Shown here piece after piece: positions 16,366 to 25,021 of a DNA stretch of 64,000 nt. The stretch is from Flavobacterium undicola (lineage in GTDB: Bacteria > Bacteroidota > Bacteroidia > Flavobacteriales > Flavobacteriaceae). The translations under genes and the position numbers were made by a program. Below the pieces are notes generated by a model that ran no database searches, was not told the DNA's origin, and worked only from the letters and a program-made list of their open reading frames with translations. The stretch lies in contig NZ_JAAAPM020000015.1 of NCBI RefSeq assembly GCF_009909155.2, forward strand, positions 41,148 to 105,147, written 5' to 3'. Position 1 is the stretch's first letter. Each line of letters opens with the position of its first letter.

Positions 16366-17433
16366 ATGAGTACAACTCAAGCCAACAAAATTGAAATTAT
16401 AAAAGCACCTAATACAAAAATTAACGAAGTAGATTTTGACAACATAAATTTTGGTTCTGTTTTTACTGATCATTTATTTGAATGTGATTTTAAAAATGGG
16501 GAATGGCAAAACCCAACTATCAAGCCTTATGCTCCATTTATGATGGATCCATCATCAAGAGTTTTTCATTATGGACAAGCCATTTTTGAAGGAATGAAAG
16601 CCTACAAAGATGACAATGATGCTATCTGGCTTTTTAGACCTGATGAAAATATAAAACGTTTTAATAGTTCGGCTGTTAGAATGGCAATGCCTGAAGTTCC
16701 AGAATCATTATTTACTGAAGGGCTTAACCAATTATTAAAATTAGATGAAGCCTGGATTAAAAAAGGCTTAGGAAACACTTTATATATCCGCCCTTTTATG
16801 ATTGCAACTGGTTTTGGCGTTGTAGCTAATCCATCTGATGAATACAAATTCATGATTATTCTATCTCCTGCAAAAGCTTATTATTCGGGAGAAGTTAAGG
16901 TTCTTATTGCAGAGCATTACAGTAGAGCTGCTAATGGTGGTATTGGTGCTGCAAAAACTGCTGGAAATTATGCAGGACAATTCTACCCTACTAGTTTAGC
17001 TAACAAAGAAGGTTTCCAACAAATCATCTGGACTGACGATGCAACGCATACTAAGTTAGAAGAAGCAGGAACAATGAATGTATTTTTCAGAATTAATGAT
17101 ACTTTAGTAACTGCTCCTACAAGCGAAAGAATTTTAGATGGAGTTACCAGAAAAAGTCTTATTGATATGGCTAAAAGAGAAGGAATTGCTATTGAAGAAC
17201 GTCCGGTTCTTGTTTCTGAATTAATTGAAGGAATCAAAGATGGTAGCTTAAAAGAAATATTTGGTGCAGGAACTGCTGCTGTAGTTAGCCCTATAAAAGG
17301 ATTCTCATACAAAGAAGAATATTTCGAATTGCCTAAAATAGAAGATTCTATAGCATTACAATTGAAAGAAAAATTGACGAACATCCAACACAAATTAGCA
17401 GAAGACCCATTTGGTTGGACTGTAAAAATATAA
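16366..17433 (+). CDS. ilvE: Branched-chain amino acid aminotransferase
   Basis: A 355-residue class IV aminotransferase. The PLP-binding lysine is Lys197 in GAAKTAGNYAG. Other BCAT landmarks are FHYGQAIFEGMKAY, IRPFMIATG and LEEAGTMNVFF. The length and N-terminal extension match the larger BCAT subgroup. It transfers the amino group between glutamate and the keto acids of leucine, isoleucine and valine in the cytosol. In Bacteroidetes this also feeds branched-chain fatty acid synthesis. It is monocistronic with a very strong terminator; no other ilv or leu gene is nearby. Confidence 0.94.
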   Translation: MSTTQANKIEIIKAPNTKINEVDFDNINFGSVFTDHLFECDFKNGEWQNPTIKPYAPFMMDPSSRVFHYGQAIFEGMKAYKDDNDAIWLFRPDENIKRFNSSAVRMAMPEVPESLFTEGLNQLLKLDEAWIKKGLGNTLYIRPFMIATGFGVVANPSDEYKFMIILSPAKAYYSGEVKVLIAEHYSRAANGGIGAAKTAGNYAGQFYPTSLANKEGFQQIIWTDDATHTKLEEAGTMNVFFRINDTLVTAPTSERILDGVTRKSLIDMAKREGIAIEERPVLVSELIEGIKDGSLKEIFGAGTAAVVSPIKGFSYKEEYFELPKIEDSIALQLKEKLTNIQHKLAEDPFGWTVKI

Positions 17434-17454
17434 TTTTCTCATTTTAAGATAAAG

Positions 17455-17490
17455 AAAAAGGCGATTTTCAAATTTGAAAATCGCCTTTTT
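17455..17490. terminator. Perfect palindromic terminator between ilvE and the NTP pyrophosphohydrolase
   Basis: The 36-bp segment is a perfect palindrome (17455-17472 with 17473-17490), with A-run and T-run ends, serving two convergent genes. Confidence 0.9.
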
Positions 17491-17507
17491 TAGTATTGCT
17501 TATTTTG

Positions 17508-17897
17508 TTAGAAATTACCTAATATTTTTGAAAAATCGGGTTTTAAATAATTAGGACCTTTCATCACTTTTCCATCCTCACGATAAATAGGTTGACCATC
17601 TTCTCCTAACTTACTCATGTTGCTTCTTTGAATTTCATCAAAAACAGCTTCAATTTTATTCTGAAGTCCGTGCTCAATGATTGTTCCGCACAAAATATAC
17701 ATCATGTCACCTAAAGCATCAGCAATTTCAACCAAATCATTATTCTTAACTGCTTCCAGATATTCTTCGTTTTCTTCTTTCATTAAATGATAACGAAGTG
17801 TTTTTTTTGACTCTCCTAAATCGGCAATAGGATTTTCACTATGTCCTATTCCAAATGCTGTGTGAAATTCTTTAACTGAATTGATTTGCTTTTGCAT
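17508..17897 (-). CDS. Nucleoside triphosphate pyrophosphohydrolase-like protein (all-alpha NTP-PPase)
   Basis: A 129-residue protein of the MazG/HisE-like all-alpha NTP pyrophosphatase superfamily. The metal-binding pattern is visible as KEENEEYLEA followed by EIADALGDMMYI (ExxE...ExxD arrangement). It probably hydrolyses a nucleoside triphosphate to the monophosphate, as house-cleaning or phosphoribosyl-ATP pyrophosphohydrolase-like enzymes do. The tail IYREDGKVMKGPNYLKPD is typical of the single-domain cytosolic subgroup also found in phages. There are no his genes nearby, so a dedicated histidine role is unlikely. It is divergent from a small membrane protein. Confidence 0.82.
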   Translation of the reverse strand: MQKQINSVKEFHTAFGIGHSENPIADLGESKKTLRYHLMKEENEEYLEAVKNNDLVEIADALGDMMYILCGTIIEHGLQNKIEAVFDEIQRSNMSKLGEDGQPIYREDGKVMKGPNYLKPDFSKILGNF

Positions 17898-17951
17898 AAT
17901 TATTATTGATTAAATGAAATGCAAATTAGCAACTAATCCTAAACATTTGAC

Positions 17952-17959
17952 TATTTTTG
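17952..17959 (+). promoter_or_regulatory. Possible -7 element (TATTTTTG)
   Basis: TATTTTTG fits TAnnTTTG and lies 18 bases before the start at 17978. No spaced TTG is found. Confidence 0.4.
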
Positions 17960-17977
17960 CAATAAATTTTTAAAATT

Positions 17978-18166
17978 ATGTTTAGCCAAGGACAATTATT
18001 ATTTGCACTCTGTTTTATTATTGCTTTTGTTATCATCATGATTATTTCTTATCGAAAAGATATCAAAACACACAAAGTATTTTACAAAGGAAATTATAAA
18101 ATCTTAATTGGTTTCTTTATTTTCATTGGAATTTTATTCCTGATAAAAATATTTTTCAAACATTAA
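17978..18166 (+). CDS. Small two-helix membrane protein
   Basis: A 62-residue protein with two membrane segments: residues 7-25 (LLFALCFIIAFVIIMIISY) and about 43-60 (ILIGFFIFIGILFLIKIFF). A basic loop (RKDIKTHKVFYKG) between them points to a hairpin with both ends on the same side. It has the composition of a conserved flavobacterial inner-membrane protein; I know of no function. It has its own plausible promoter, so it is probably real and not a chance frame. Confidence 0.65.
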   Translation: MFSQGQLLFALCFIIAFVIIMIISYRKDIKTHKVFYKGNYKILIGFFIFIGILFLIKIFFKH

Positions 18167-18429
18167 TCAAACAAGTTTTTACTTCAATAATCTCAAATTA
18201 CATTAAGATTATCCAAAAACACAATCCTCACAAAAACAATCAGTTAATTTTTAAAATTATACTTTTTCACTATTATTTTTCCGTTAATTGACCATAAGCT
18301 GCTATTCAGAAATATTCAAGAATTCTTTTCTATTTTGACAATAAAGCATCTCTTTTTATAATTTTTGCGCTCACAGCTTCGAATATTGATAAAATTTCTA
18401 ACTTTACAACAGAAAATAATCAATTTACT

Positions 18430-19551
18430 ATGAGAATTTTAAAATATATCTTTCTTTTATTTTTACTTAGCTTAGTCGCCTTATCAATATTTGTTGCTAC
18501 ACAAAAAGGAGATTTCCTTGTAGAAAGAAGTAAGATTATTAATTCTCCCCGATCTTCAGTTTATAACTATATCAATGATTACAGAAACTGGAGTGATTTT
18601 GGTTCATGGACAACTGAAGATCCAGAAATAAAAATAAAGTACCCTCAAAATACTATTGGCAAAAGCGCTTCTTATTCCTGGGAAGGGAAAGACGGTAGTG
18701 GTGAAATGCGTACTATTAGAATCACAGAAAACGATAGTATTGTACAATCCATGGAATTTGAAGGAACCACATCTACTGTTTTTTGGAATTTTAAAGATAC
18801 TATTGGCGGAACAAAAGTAACCTGGAAAACCAAAGGAAAAATGAGCTTTTTCTTTAAAATTTACTCTGCTATAAATGGTGGTGTAGATAATGTAATTGGG
18901 ACTATTTACGAAAAAAGTTTAGCCAACTTAGACAAAGCACTAGATTATGAGATAAATACCTTTTCGACTATTAATAATGGGATAGTTCAAAAACCCGTTA
19001 TGAATTATATTGGGCAGTCTTTCACAAGTGAGTTAGTCAAAATAAATAAGAACTTCAAAATTATTATTCCTAAACTGACTACTTTTTGCAAAAAAAATAA
19101 TATTGTAATTAGTGGAAAACCCTTTATTATTTACCACACTTATGATACTGCAAAGGGACTTGCTAAAATCACTATTGGTATTGCCATTAGAGATGCTATC
19201 TTTTTTAGTTCCGGAAGCGAAATTGTAGCTGGAAAACTAGAAGCTTTTGAAGGTGCTAAAACAACATTAACCGGGGACTATTCGCACCTAAAAACTGCTT
19301 ATAGCAAAACCGTCGCTTATTTAAATCAAAACAAACTAACTCCAAATCCTGTTTTTTCACATTTAGAAATTTATACTTCAGGTAAAAATGAAATTAAAAA
19401 CACATCTAAATGGATTACGGAGGTCTATATTCCTATTGTACCAAAAGTAGTTCCTCAAGAAAAAACATACTATCCGGCAGCAGCAGTAGAGAGAAACAAT
19501 CCTATTGAAGAATCTAAACCAAAAACAGCAGAGGAAGAATCAGAATTTTAA
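18430..19551 (+). CDS. SRPBCC-fold protein with C-terminal GyrI-like effector domain
   Basis: A 373-residue protein. Residues 5-22 are one membrane segment or uncleaved signal. Residues 30-175 are a polyketide-cyclase/SRPBCC domain (IINSPRSSVYNYINDYRNW, then GTKVTWKTKGKM). Residues 190-340 match the GyrI-like small-molecule-binding domain found in AraC-type effector modules. The C-terminus (KTYYPAAAVERN...EEESEF) is low complexity. The combination recurs in Bacteroidetes and is taken as a ligand-binding protein; no ligand is known. It lies just upstream of the ECF sigma factor on the same strand, but the gap and the TTG start there leave the operon link uncertain. Confidence 0.78.
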   Translation: MRILKYIFLLFLLSLVALSIFVATQKGDFLVERSKIINSPRSSVYNYINDYRNWSDFGSWTTEDPEIKIKYPQNTIGKSASYSWEGKDGSGEMRTIRITENDSIVQSMEFEGTTSTVFWNFKDTIGGTKVTWKTKGKMSFFFKIYSAINGGVDNVIGTIYEKSLANLDKALDYEINTFSTINNGIVQKPVMNYIGQSFTSELVKINKNFKIIIPKLTTFCKKNNIVISGKPFIIYHTYDTAKGLAKITIGIAIRDAIFFSSGSEIVAGKLEAFEGAKTTLTGDYSHLKTAYSKTVAYLNQNKLTPNPVFSHLEIYTSGKNEIKNTSKWITEVYIPIVPKVVPQEKTYYPAAAVERNNPIEESKPKTAEEESEF

Positions 19552-19612
19552 AAAATTTCTTTTCGTCCATTAAACCATATCACAACTTTTACATCTAATT
19601 CAACAAAAGACT

Positions 19613-20155
19613 TTGCTGGACGAAAAGGAATTCATACAACAATTATTAAATCCGAAAACGCAAAACGATGCTTTTCAAAAGTTGTTGCATACCTATCAAA
19701 AGCCACTGTACAATCATATTCGAAACATTGTTTTAGATCATGATGATACCGCCGATGTTTTACAAAATACCTTTATCAAAGTTTTTCAAAATCTTAAAAA
19801 TTTTAAAGGCGAAAGCAAATTATTTTCCTGGATGTACCGTATTGCTACTAATGAAGCGCTGACTTTTTTAAATCAAAAAGCAAAAAAAAGCGGAATTTCA
19901 TCCGAAACCTTACAAAGCAAAGCAATAGACAATCTTAAAGCTGATGTTTATTTTGACGGAAACGATATTCAAATTGCATTACACAAAGCCATTGTAACAC
20001 TTCCTAAAAAACAGCAATTAGTATTTAAAATGAAATATTTTGAAGAATTAAAATACGAAGAAATCTCAGAGATTCTTGGTACATCCGTTGGTGCACTAAA
20101 AGCCTCTTATCATCATGCAGTAAAAAAAATTGAAGCCCTTTTAACAACAAATTAA
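19613..20155 (+). CDS. ECF-type RNA polymerase sigma factor
   Basis: A 180-residue sigma-70-family protein. Region 2 includes HDDTADVLQNTFIKVFQNL and SWMYRIATNEAL; region 4 includes the helix-turn-helix KYEEISEILGTSVGALKASY. No ATG is available: the frame opens at 19574 and the first sensible start is TTG at 19613, which puts residue 1 at the normal distance from region 2. A TTG start may keep expression low. The two genes downstream, one membrane-anchored and one exported, form the usual flavobacterial partner set, so it is probably controlled by protein sequestration at the membrane. Confidence 0.9.
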   Translation: MLDEKEFIQQLLNPKTQNDAFQKLLHTYQKPLYNHIRNIVLDHDDTADVLQNTFIKVFQNLKNFKGESKLFSWMYRIATNEALTFLNQKAKKSGISSETLQSKAIDNLKADVYFDGNDIQIALHKAIVTLPKKQQLVFKMKYFEELKYEEISEILGTSVGALKASYHHAVKKIEALLTTN

Positions 20156-20188
20156 ACCTTTTACATTTCATTCAGTCTAATAGATATC

Positions 20189-20611
20189 ATGAAAGAATTT
20201 AAATTAAATACAATCCCTAAAATTGAATCTGGATTCAAAACTCCCGAAGACCTTTTTTTTGAAAAGTTTTCAGCGAATCTAATAGAACAATTGCCTAAAA
20301 ACGAACCAAAAACAATTTCGCTATTCCAAAAAAAGAAAGCAATTATTATGATGGTAGCCGCTATTTTTGTGCTAGCTTTACTTATTCCTTCTGTAATTAA
20401 TAATGCGAGTCGTTCAAGCGAAATAGATCCTGTAACCTTAGAAAATTACTTAAGCTATCAATCGAATGTGAATCAATATGATTTAATAAATGTACTGGAC
20501 GAAGAGGACATTGACAACATCAGCACCAATACTAATATCGCTTTAGAAGACAAAACTATTGAGGATATTTTAATAAGTAACAACAATTTAGAACATTATA
20601 TTATAGAATAA
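20189..20611 (+). CDS. Membrane-anchored protein, probable anti-sigma partner
   Basis: A 140-residue protein with one transmembrane segment at about residues 54-69 (AIIMMVAAIFVLALLI). A cytosolic N-terminus (about 50 residues) and a C-terminal acidic domain (NVLDEEDIDNISTN) lie on either side. The topology and position directly after an ECF sigma gene are those of an anti-sigma factor, but the classical zinc-binding HxxxCxxC motif of ZAS anti-sigma factors is absent. I therefore infer the function from context only. It overlaps nothing, and 17 bases separate it from the next gene, so the three form one operon. Confidence 0.65.
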   Translation: MKEFKLNTIPKIESGFKTPEDLFFEKFSANLIEQLPKNEPKTISLFQKKKAIIMMVAAIFVLALLIPSVINNASRSSEIDPVTLENYLSYQSNVNQYDLINVLDEEDIDNISTNTNIALEDKTIEDILISNNNLEHYIIE

Positions 20612-20628
20612 TATTAAAAAAACGGAAG

Positions 20629-21090
20629 ATGAATTTTAGAAAAATTATACCCTTATTATTACTTTTTACTTGTAGCTTTTATGCCCAAGACAAAGACAAT
20701 ATAAACGATAAAAAAGAACAAATTAGATCCTTAAAAGTAGCTTTTTTAACTACCGAACTCGATCTTAGCTCCCAAGAATCTGAAAAATTCTGGCCCATTT
20801 ATAATGCTTATGACGATAAACAATTCGAACTAAGACATGAAAAAATGAAAGCCTTCAAAAGTAAATTGAGTGATGACGCACTTAGCAAAATGAACGAAAG
20901 AGATGCTTCAATTTTACTTTCGCAAATGGAAGCTAATGATGAAGAATTATTTTTATTGCGAAAAAAATTCAGCAAAAGCTTGAGAACAATTTTTTCAGCA
21001 ACAAAAATCTTGAAATTAAAAAAAGCCGAAGAAGATTTTAATCGAAAATTACTCCAACAATACGGAGATAGAGGCAGAAAAAACAAATAA
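20629..21090 (+). CDS. Exported sensor of ECF-type sigma factor (Spy/CpxP-like)
   Basis: A 153-residue protein with a cleavable signal peptide (IIPLLLLFTCSFYA, cleavage before QDKD), then an all-helical mature part rich in charged residues (FWPIYNAYDDKQFELRHEK, LSQMEANDEELFLLRKKF). The LTxxESxxFWPIY pattern is common to the proteins annotated in Bacteroidetes as sensor of ECF-type sigma factor, which resemble periplasmic Spy/CpxP adaptors. It probably monitors envelope protein stress and signals through the membrane partner encoded at 20189. A terminator closes the operon. Confidence 0.8.
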   Translation: MNFRKIIPLLLLFTCSFYAQDKDNINDKKEQIRSLKVAFLTTELDLSSQESEKFWPIYNAYDDKQFELRHEKMKAFKSKLSDDALSKMNERDASILLSQMEANDEELFLLRKKFSKSLRTIFSATKILKLKKAEEDFNRKLLQQYGDRGRKNK

Positions 21091-21109
21091 CACATTAAAA
21101 AGATTGGGT

Positions 21110-21142
21110 AAAGCCGTCACGTTAAAAAAACGCGACGGCTTT
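21110..21142 (+). terminator. Terminator of the ECF sigma operon
   Basis: AAAGCCGTC (21110-21118) pairs with GACGGCTTT (21134-21142), extended inward by a mismatch and CGTT/AACG, before a short T-run. Confidence 0.8.
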
Positions 21143-21268
21143 TTCCATTATATTATTAGCTGATTTTATGCGTTCTTAAACTGCATATCACAACTACCAA
21201 AATCACTTTAAATTAATTGGCACAGTAATTGAATATCTCAAATTATCAATATTAAAAAAACAGTAGCC

Positions 21269-22777
21269 ATGAAAAATAAAATAATATTCTTAAGCATTAT
21301 AGCTTCTTTTTTTATCACACAAACAGAAGCTCAAAATAAAAGTACAGTAAACGCAATGAGTAACGAAATTAGTGACAATCTCGATTTGAGAGCTGTTGCC
21401 TCAATTTTTGGAGACTCAAGAAATCTGGAAGATTTTGAAAGACGTCTGAATGATCCTGAACTTCAAATTTCTAATTTAGACTTAAATAATGATGACGAAG
21501 TAGATTACTTGCGTGTAATAGAATCAGTAGAATACAATACGCACGTAGTTATTATCCAAGCTGTTTTAGATCGTGATGTATACCAAGACGTAGCAACTAT
21601 TGATATCGAAAGAGACAACTACAATAGAGTGCAAGTACAATTTATAGGTAACGAATACATGTATGGTTCTAACTACATCTACGAACCAGTGTATTATTCG
21701 ACTCCATTAATCTATGCCTCTTTTTGGACTTCTAATTACCGCCCTTATGTTTCAAACTGGTACTGGAATTATTATCCATCTTACTACTATGCCTGGAATC
21801 CATATCCTGTATACAGATATAGAAACAACATTAGTTTGTGCTTAAATTTTCATAACAGTTACAATTATGTAAGCTACAGAAGAAGTAATCTGGCCATTTC
21901 ATTATATAATTCCAGACGTACAAATGCTTATGAAAGACGTTATCCAAATTATGCTTTCTCAAAAAGAAATAGTAATTACTCTAATCGTTACGATTTAGAT
22001 CAAAGAAGAGGTTCAAGATATTATAGCAATAACAATTCAACAAACAGAAATTCAACTGGTAGACAATATAGCACAACACCTAGAAAAGAAACACAAAGAG
22101 ACTATTCAGAAAACAGATCGGGTACTTCCAGACCAAACACACCGTCTAGAAACTACAATCCTAATAATGCAACTAACAGTTCAAGAGAAAACAATACACA
22201 AAGAACAGAAAGTAAAGCTTACGATCCAAACAATGCTTCTAACTCAAGAGGAAATTCAACTCAAAGAACAGAAACTAGAGCATACGATCCAAACAATGCT
22301 TCTAACTCAAGAGGAAATTCAGCTCAAAGAACAGAAAGTAAAGCCTACGATCCAAACAATGCATCCAACTCAAGAGGAAATTCAAATCAAAGAACAGAAA
22401 GCAGAGCTTACGATCCAAACAATGCTTCTAACTCAAGAGGAAACACAACTCAAAGAACAGAAAGTAGAGCCTACGATCCAAACAATGCTTCCAACTCAAG
22501 AGGAAATTCAACTCAAAGAACAGAAAGTAGAGCCTACGAACAAAACAACGCGGGAAATCCAAGACAAAATCAAACACCACAAAACCCAACAACGAGAACT
22601 TATTCTCCTAGACAAGAAAACAACTCACAAGGAGCACAAAACGCCAGAGAAAATAGTCAAAATAGAGGAACAATGTCCGGACCTAGCGCTCCAACACAAC
22701 GAGCGGAATCTAATAGAAATAGTGACAACAGAGGAGAAAACAACAATTCTTCCAGAAATAACAACCGAAGAATCTAA
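21269..22777 (+). CDS. Exported protein with tandem Asn/Ser/Arg-rich repeats
   Basis: A 502-residue protein. A signal peptide (IIFLSIIASFFITQTEA) precedes a conserved flavobacterial domain at residues 25-210 (NLDLRAVASIFGDSRNLEDF, then VIIQAVLDRDVYQDVATIDI and a Tyr/Trp-rich stretch with YYPSYYYAWNPYP). From about residue 230 it is low complexity and basic. Residues 317-421 are five back-to-back copies of a 21-residue unit beginning AYDPNNASNSRGN, with degenerate copies on both sides. The N-terminal domain is conserved in the family; the tail length is likely to vary. It is probably a periplasmic or surface protein with an extended, disordered tail. No function is known. Confidence 0.75.
   Translation: MKNKIIFLSIIASFFITQTEAQNKSTVNAMSNEISDNLDLRAVASIFGDSRNLEDFERRLNDPELQISNLDLNNDDEVDYLRVIESVEYNTHVVIIQAVLDRDVYQDVATIDIERDNYNRVQVQFIGNEYMYGSNYIYEPVYYSTPLIYASFWTSNYRPYVSNWYWNYYPSYYYAWNPYPVYRYRNNISLCLNFHNSYNYVSYRRSNLAISLYNSRRTNAYERRYPNYAFSKRNSNYSNRYDLDQRRGSRYYSNNNSTNRNSTGRQYSTTPRKETQRDYSENRSGTSRPNTPSRNYNPNNATNSSRENNTQRTESKAYDPNNASNSRGNSTQRTETRAYDPNNASNSRGNSAQRTESKAYDPNNASNSRGNSNQRTESRAYDPNNASNSRGNTTQRTESRAYDPNNASNSRGNSTQRTESRAYEQNNAGNPRQNQTPQNPTTRTYSPRQENNSQGAQNARENSQNRGTMSGPSAPTQRAESNRNSDNRGENNNSSRNNNRRI
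22217..22531 (+). repeat. Five tandem 63-bp coding repeats
   Basis: Five consecutive 63-bp units differ at only a few positions and each encodes 21 residues starting AYDPNN. Degenerate units flank them at about 22151-22216 and 22532-22597. The unit length is a multiple of three, so copy-number change would keep the frame. Confidence 0.92.
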
Positions 22778-22799
22778 CAAAATCAAAAGCTATTATTAA

Positions 22800-22823
22800 A
22801 AACACGACCAATTGGTCGTGTTT
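22800..22823 (+). terminator. Terminator after the repeat protein
   Basis: A perfect 12-bp stem AAACACGACCAA / TTGGTCGTGTTT is followed by a T-run. Confidence 0.88.
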
Positions 22824-22848
22824 TTTTGTTTTTTAAAAATAATAAGTT

Positions 22849-22876
22849 TTGAATTGTTTAAAAAAGAGTAAATTTG
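22849..22876 (+). promoter_or_regulatory. Promoter of kup (TTG-N17-TAAATTTG)
   Basis: TTG at 22849-22851 and TAAATTTG at 22869-22876 are 17 bases apart, a good match to the Bacteroidetes housekeeping promoter. The start codon at 22897 would give a leader of about 15 nt. Confidence 0.65.
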
Positions 22877-22896
22877 ACGCGTTTACAAAATCATAC

Positions 22897-24876
22897 ATGA
22901 GCACATCACATAGAAATCTACACAGTAAATTTACATTAGGAGGTTTATTAATTACATTAGGAATTATATACGGTGATATTGGAACTTCTCCATTATATGT
23001 AATGAAAGCCATACTAGGAGAGCACGTCATTAATGCCGATGTAGTTTTAGGAGGAATATCAGCAGTTTTTTGGACTTTAACATTACAAACAACAATAAAA
23101 TACGTCGTTATAACATTAAATGCTGACAACCACGGCGAGGGTGGAATTTTTGCTCTGTATGCTTTAGTAAAAAAAACAAAAATTAGATGGCTCATAGTAC
23201 CAGCCATTATTGGAGGTAGTGCCTTGTTAGCTGATGGAATTATTACACCTCCCGTTTCGGTATCTTCAGCGGTAGAAGGAATTCGAACGTATTACCCTGA
23301 AATAAATACAGTACCTATTGTCATTGGAATTTTATTTATTCTTTTTACCATACAACAATTTGGAACAAAACTAGTTGGGAAATTCTTTGCTCCAATGATG
23401 CTTATTTGGTTCAGTATGCTTGGAATATTAGGTATTATTCAAATAGCTAAACATCCTGAAGTTTTTAAAGCCTTCAATCCTTATTATGCTTATCATTTGT
23501 TAACGATTCATCCAGATGGTTTTTTTGTTCTTGGATTTGTCTTTTTATGTACTACGGGAGCCGAAGCCTTGTATTCAGACATGGGACATTGTGGAAGAAA
23601 AAATATCCGAATCAGTTGGATTTTTGTTAAAGCAACATTAGTACTTAACTATTTTGGACAAGGAGCTTATTTAATTCATAACGAAGGACAAACACTACAA
23701 AGTTTAGGTGGAAAAAACGGAAATCCGTTCTACTTAATTATGGATCATTGGTTTCAGCCATTCGGAATTGTTATCGCTACTTTGGCAGCCGTTATTGCTT
23801 CTCAGGCATTAATTAGCGGTTCGTTTACTTTAATAAATGAAGCCATGCGATTGAATTTTTGGCCAAAAGCAAAAATAAATTACCCAACCGAAGTACAAGG
23901 ACAATTGTATATTCCATCTATAAACTGGCTATTATTCTTTGGCTGTGTGGGAATCGTTCTCCATTTTGAAGAATCCAGCAATATGGAACATGCCTATGGT
24001 TTAGCCATTATTTTATGTATGATAATGACCACCATTTTACTTAATTTTTATTTGATAATGAAAAGAGTAAAATTGTACTTCATGGTTCCATTAATTACTA
24101 TTTACCTGTTAATTGAATTAAGCTTTCTAGCAGCCAATATTACCAAATTTGCTGAGGGAGGTTACGTAACCTTAATCATTGCAACTCTTTTAATTTGCGT
24201 TATGTCTATTTGGTTTACAGCTAAAAAAATTACCAAGAGCTATACTAAAATTGTAAAAGTTCAAGATTACTTAAAAGTATTAAGCGAACTAAGTGTTGAC
24301 TTGAGTATTCCTAAATATGCTACACATTTAGTATATATGACAAATGCAGGACGTGTAGATGAAATAGAAGAAAAGGTAATGTATTCTATTTTACAAAAAA
24401 GACCAAAAAGAGCCGACATCTATTGGTTTGTACACGTAAACATCCTGACGGAACCTTACAAAACAGAATATAGAGTAACCGAAATTCTTAAAGATGATTT
24501 ATACCGTGTTGATTTTAATTTAGGTTTTAGAGAGCCTACAAAAATCAACCTGATGTTTAAAGAAGTAATCAAAGACATGGTTAAAAAAGGAGAAGTAGAC
24601 ATTAGAAGCCGTTATGAATCATTAAACAAAAACAACATTATTGGCGACTTTAAATTTGTACTGTCTGAGAAATTTTTATCAAATGACAACGAATTAAAAT
24701 GGCATGAAAACATTATTATGAACTCGTATTTCTTTATCAAAAAACTGAGTTTATCTGAAGAAAGTGCTTTTGGTTTAGATAGTAGTTCTGTGAAAATAGA
24801 AAAATTCCCGATGATACTTCATACCCCTGAAAACATTGACTTAACTCGTCTAGACGCAAGAGAAATACACATTTAA
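22897..24876 (+). CDS. kup: Kup-type potassium uptake permease
   Basis: A 659-residue KUP/HAK/KT-family potassium transporter. The N-terminal membrane domain (about 12 helices) carries LGIIYGDIGTSPLY, the family signature, and NHGEGGIFALYALV. The last 200 residues are a soluble domain (KFPMILHTPENIDLTRLDAREIHI at the end). It takes up K+ together with protons across the inner membrane. The frame is open from a TTG at 22849, but that TTG coincides with the promoter -33 element; the ATG at 22897 gives the family's normal N-terminus. It is monocistronic. Confidence 0.95.
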   Translation: MSTSHRNLHSKFTLGGLLITLGIIYGDIGTSPLYVMKAILGEHVINADVVLGGISAVFWTLTLQTTIKYVVITLNADNHGEGGIFALYALVKKTKIRWLIVPAIIGGSALLADGIITPPVSVSSAVEGIRTYYPEINTVPIVIGILFILFTIQQFGTKLVGKFFAPMMLIWFSMLGILGIIQIAKHPEVFKAFNPYYAYHLLTIHPDGFFVLGFVFLCTTGAEALYSDMGHCGRKNIRISWIFVKATLVLNYFGQGAYLIHNEGQTLQSLGGKNGNPFYLIMDHWFQPFGIVIATLAAVIASQALISGSFTLINEAMRLNFWPKAKINYPTEVQGQLYIPSINWLLFFGCVGIVLHFEESSNMEHAYGLAIILCMIMTTILLNFYLIMKRVKLYFMVPLITIYLLIELSFLAANITKFAEGGYVTLIIATLLICVMSIWFTAKKITKSYTKIVKVQDYLKVLSELSVDLSIPKYATHLVYMTNAGRVDEIEEKVMYSILQKRPKRADIYWFVHVNILTEPYKTEYRVTEILKDDLYRVDFNLGFREPTKINLMFKEVIKDMVKKGEVDIRSRYESLNKNNIIGDFKFVLSEKFLSNDNELKWHENIIMNSYFFIKKLSLSEESAFGLDSSSVKIEKFPMILHTPENIDLTRLDAREIHI

Positions 24877-24892
24877 TAAATGTAGTATTTAT

Positions 24893-24938
24893 AAAAAGCG
24901 ACTGAGAATAGTAAAATTACTATTCTCAGTCGCTTTTT
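24893..24938 (+). terminator. Terminator after kup
   Basis: A 21-bp perfect stem (24893-24913 with 24918-24938) has a 4-nt loop and ends in T-residues. It is one of the longest stems in the window. Confidence 0.9.
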
Positions 24939-25021
24939 CATTTATAGGATAAAAATTTTAAAGATTTTACTTGCTGTTTTTTTTCTTTCAACGTTTTGAA
25001 ATGAACTATATTTAATTAAAT

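Noticed and set aside
22217..22531. CRISPR array
   Set aside because: The repeats are directly adjacent 63-bp units without spacers, and they are in-frame coding sequence. No cas gene is nearby.
22167..22799. A 210-residue open frame overlapping the repeat-rich protein gene in another frame
   Set aside because: It is open only because the 63-bp unit is a multiple of three and lacks stops in that frame. The protein is a repeat of Gln/Lys/Thr/Glu words with no start context, while the other frame has a signal peptide and a conserved domain.
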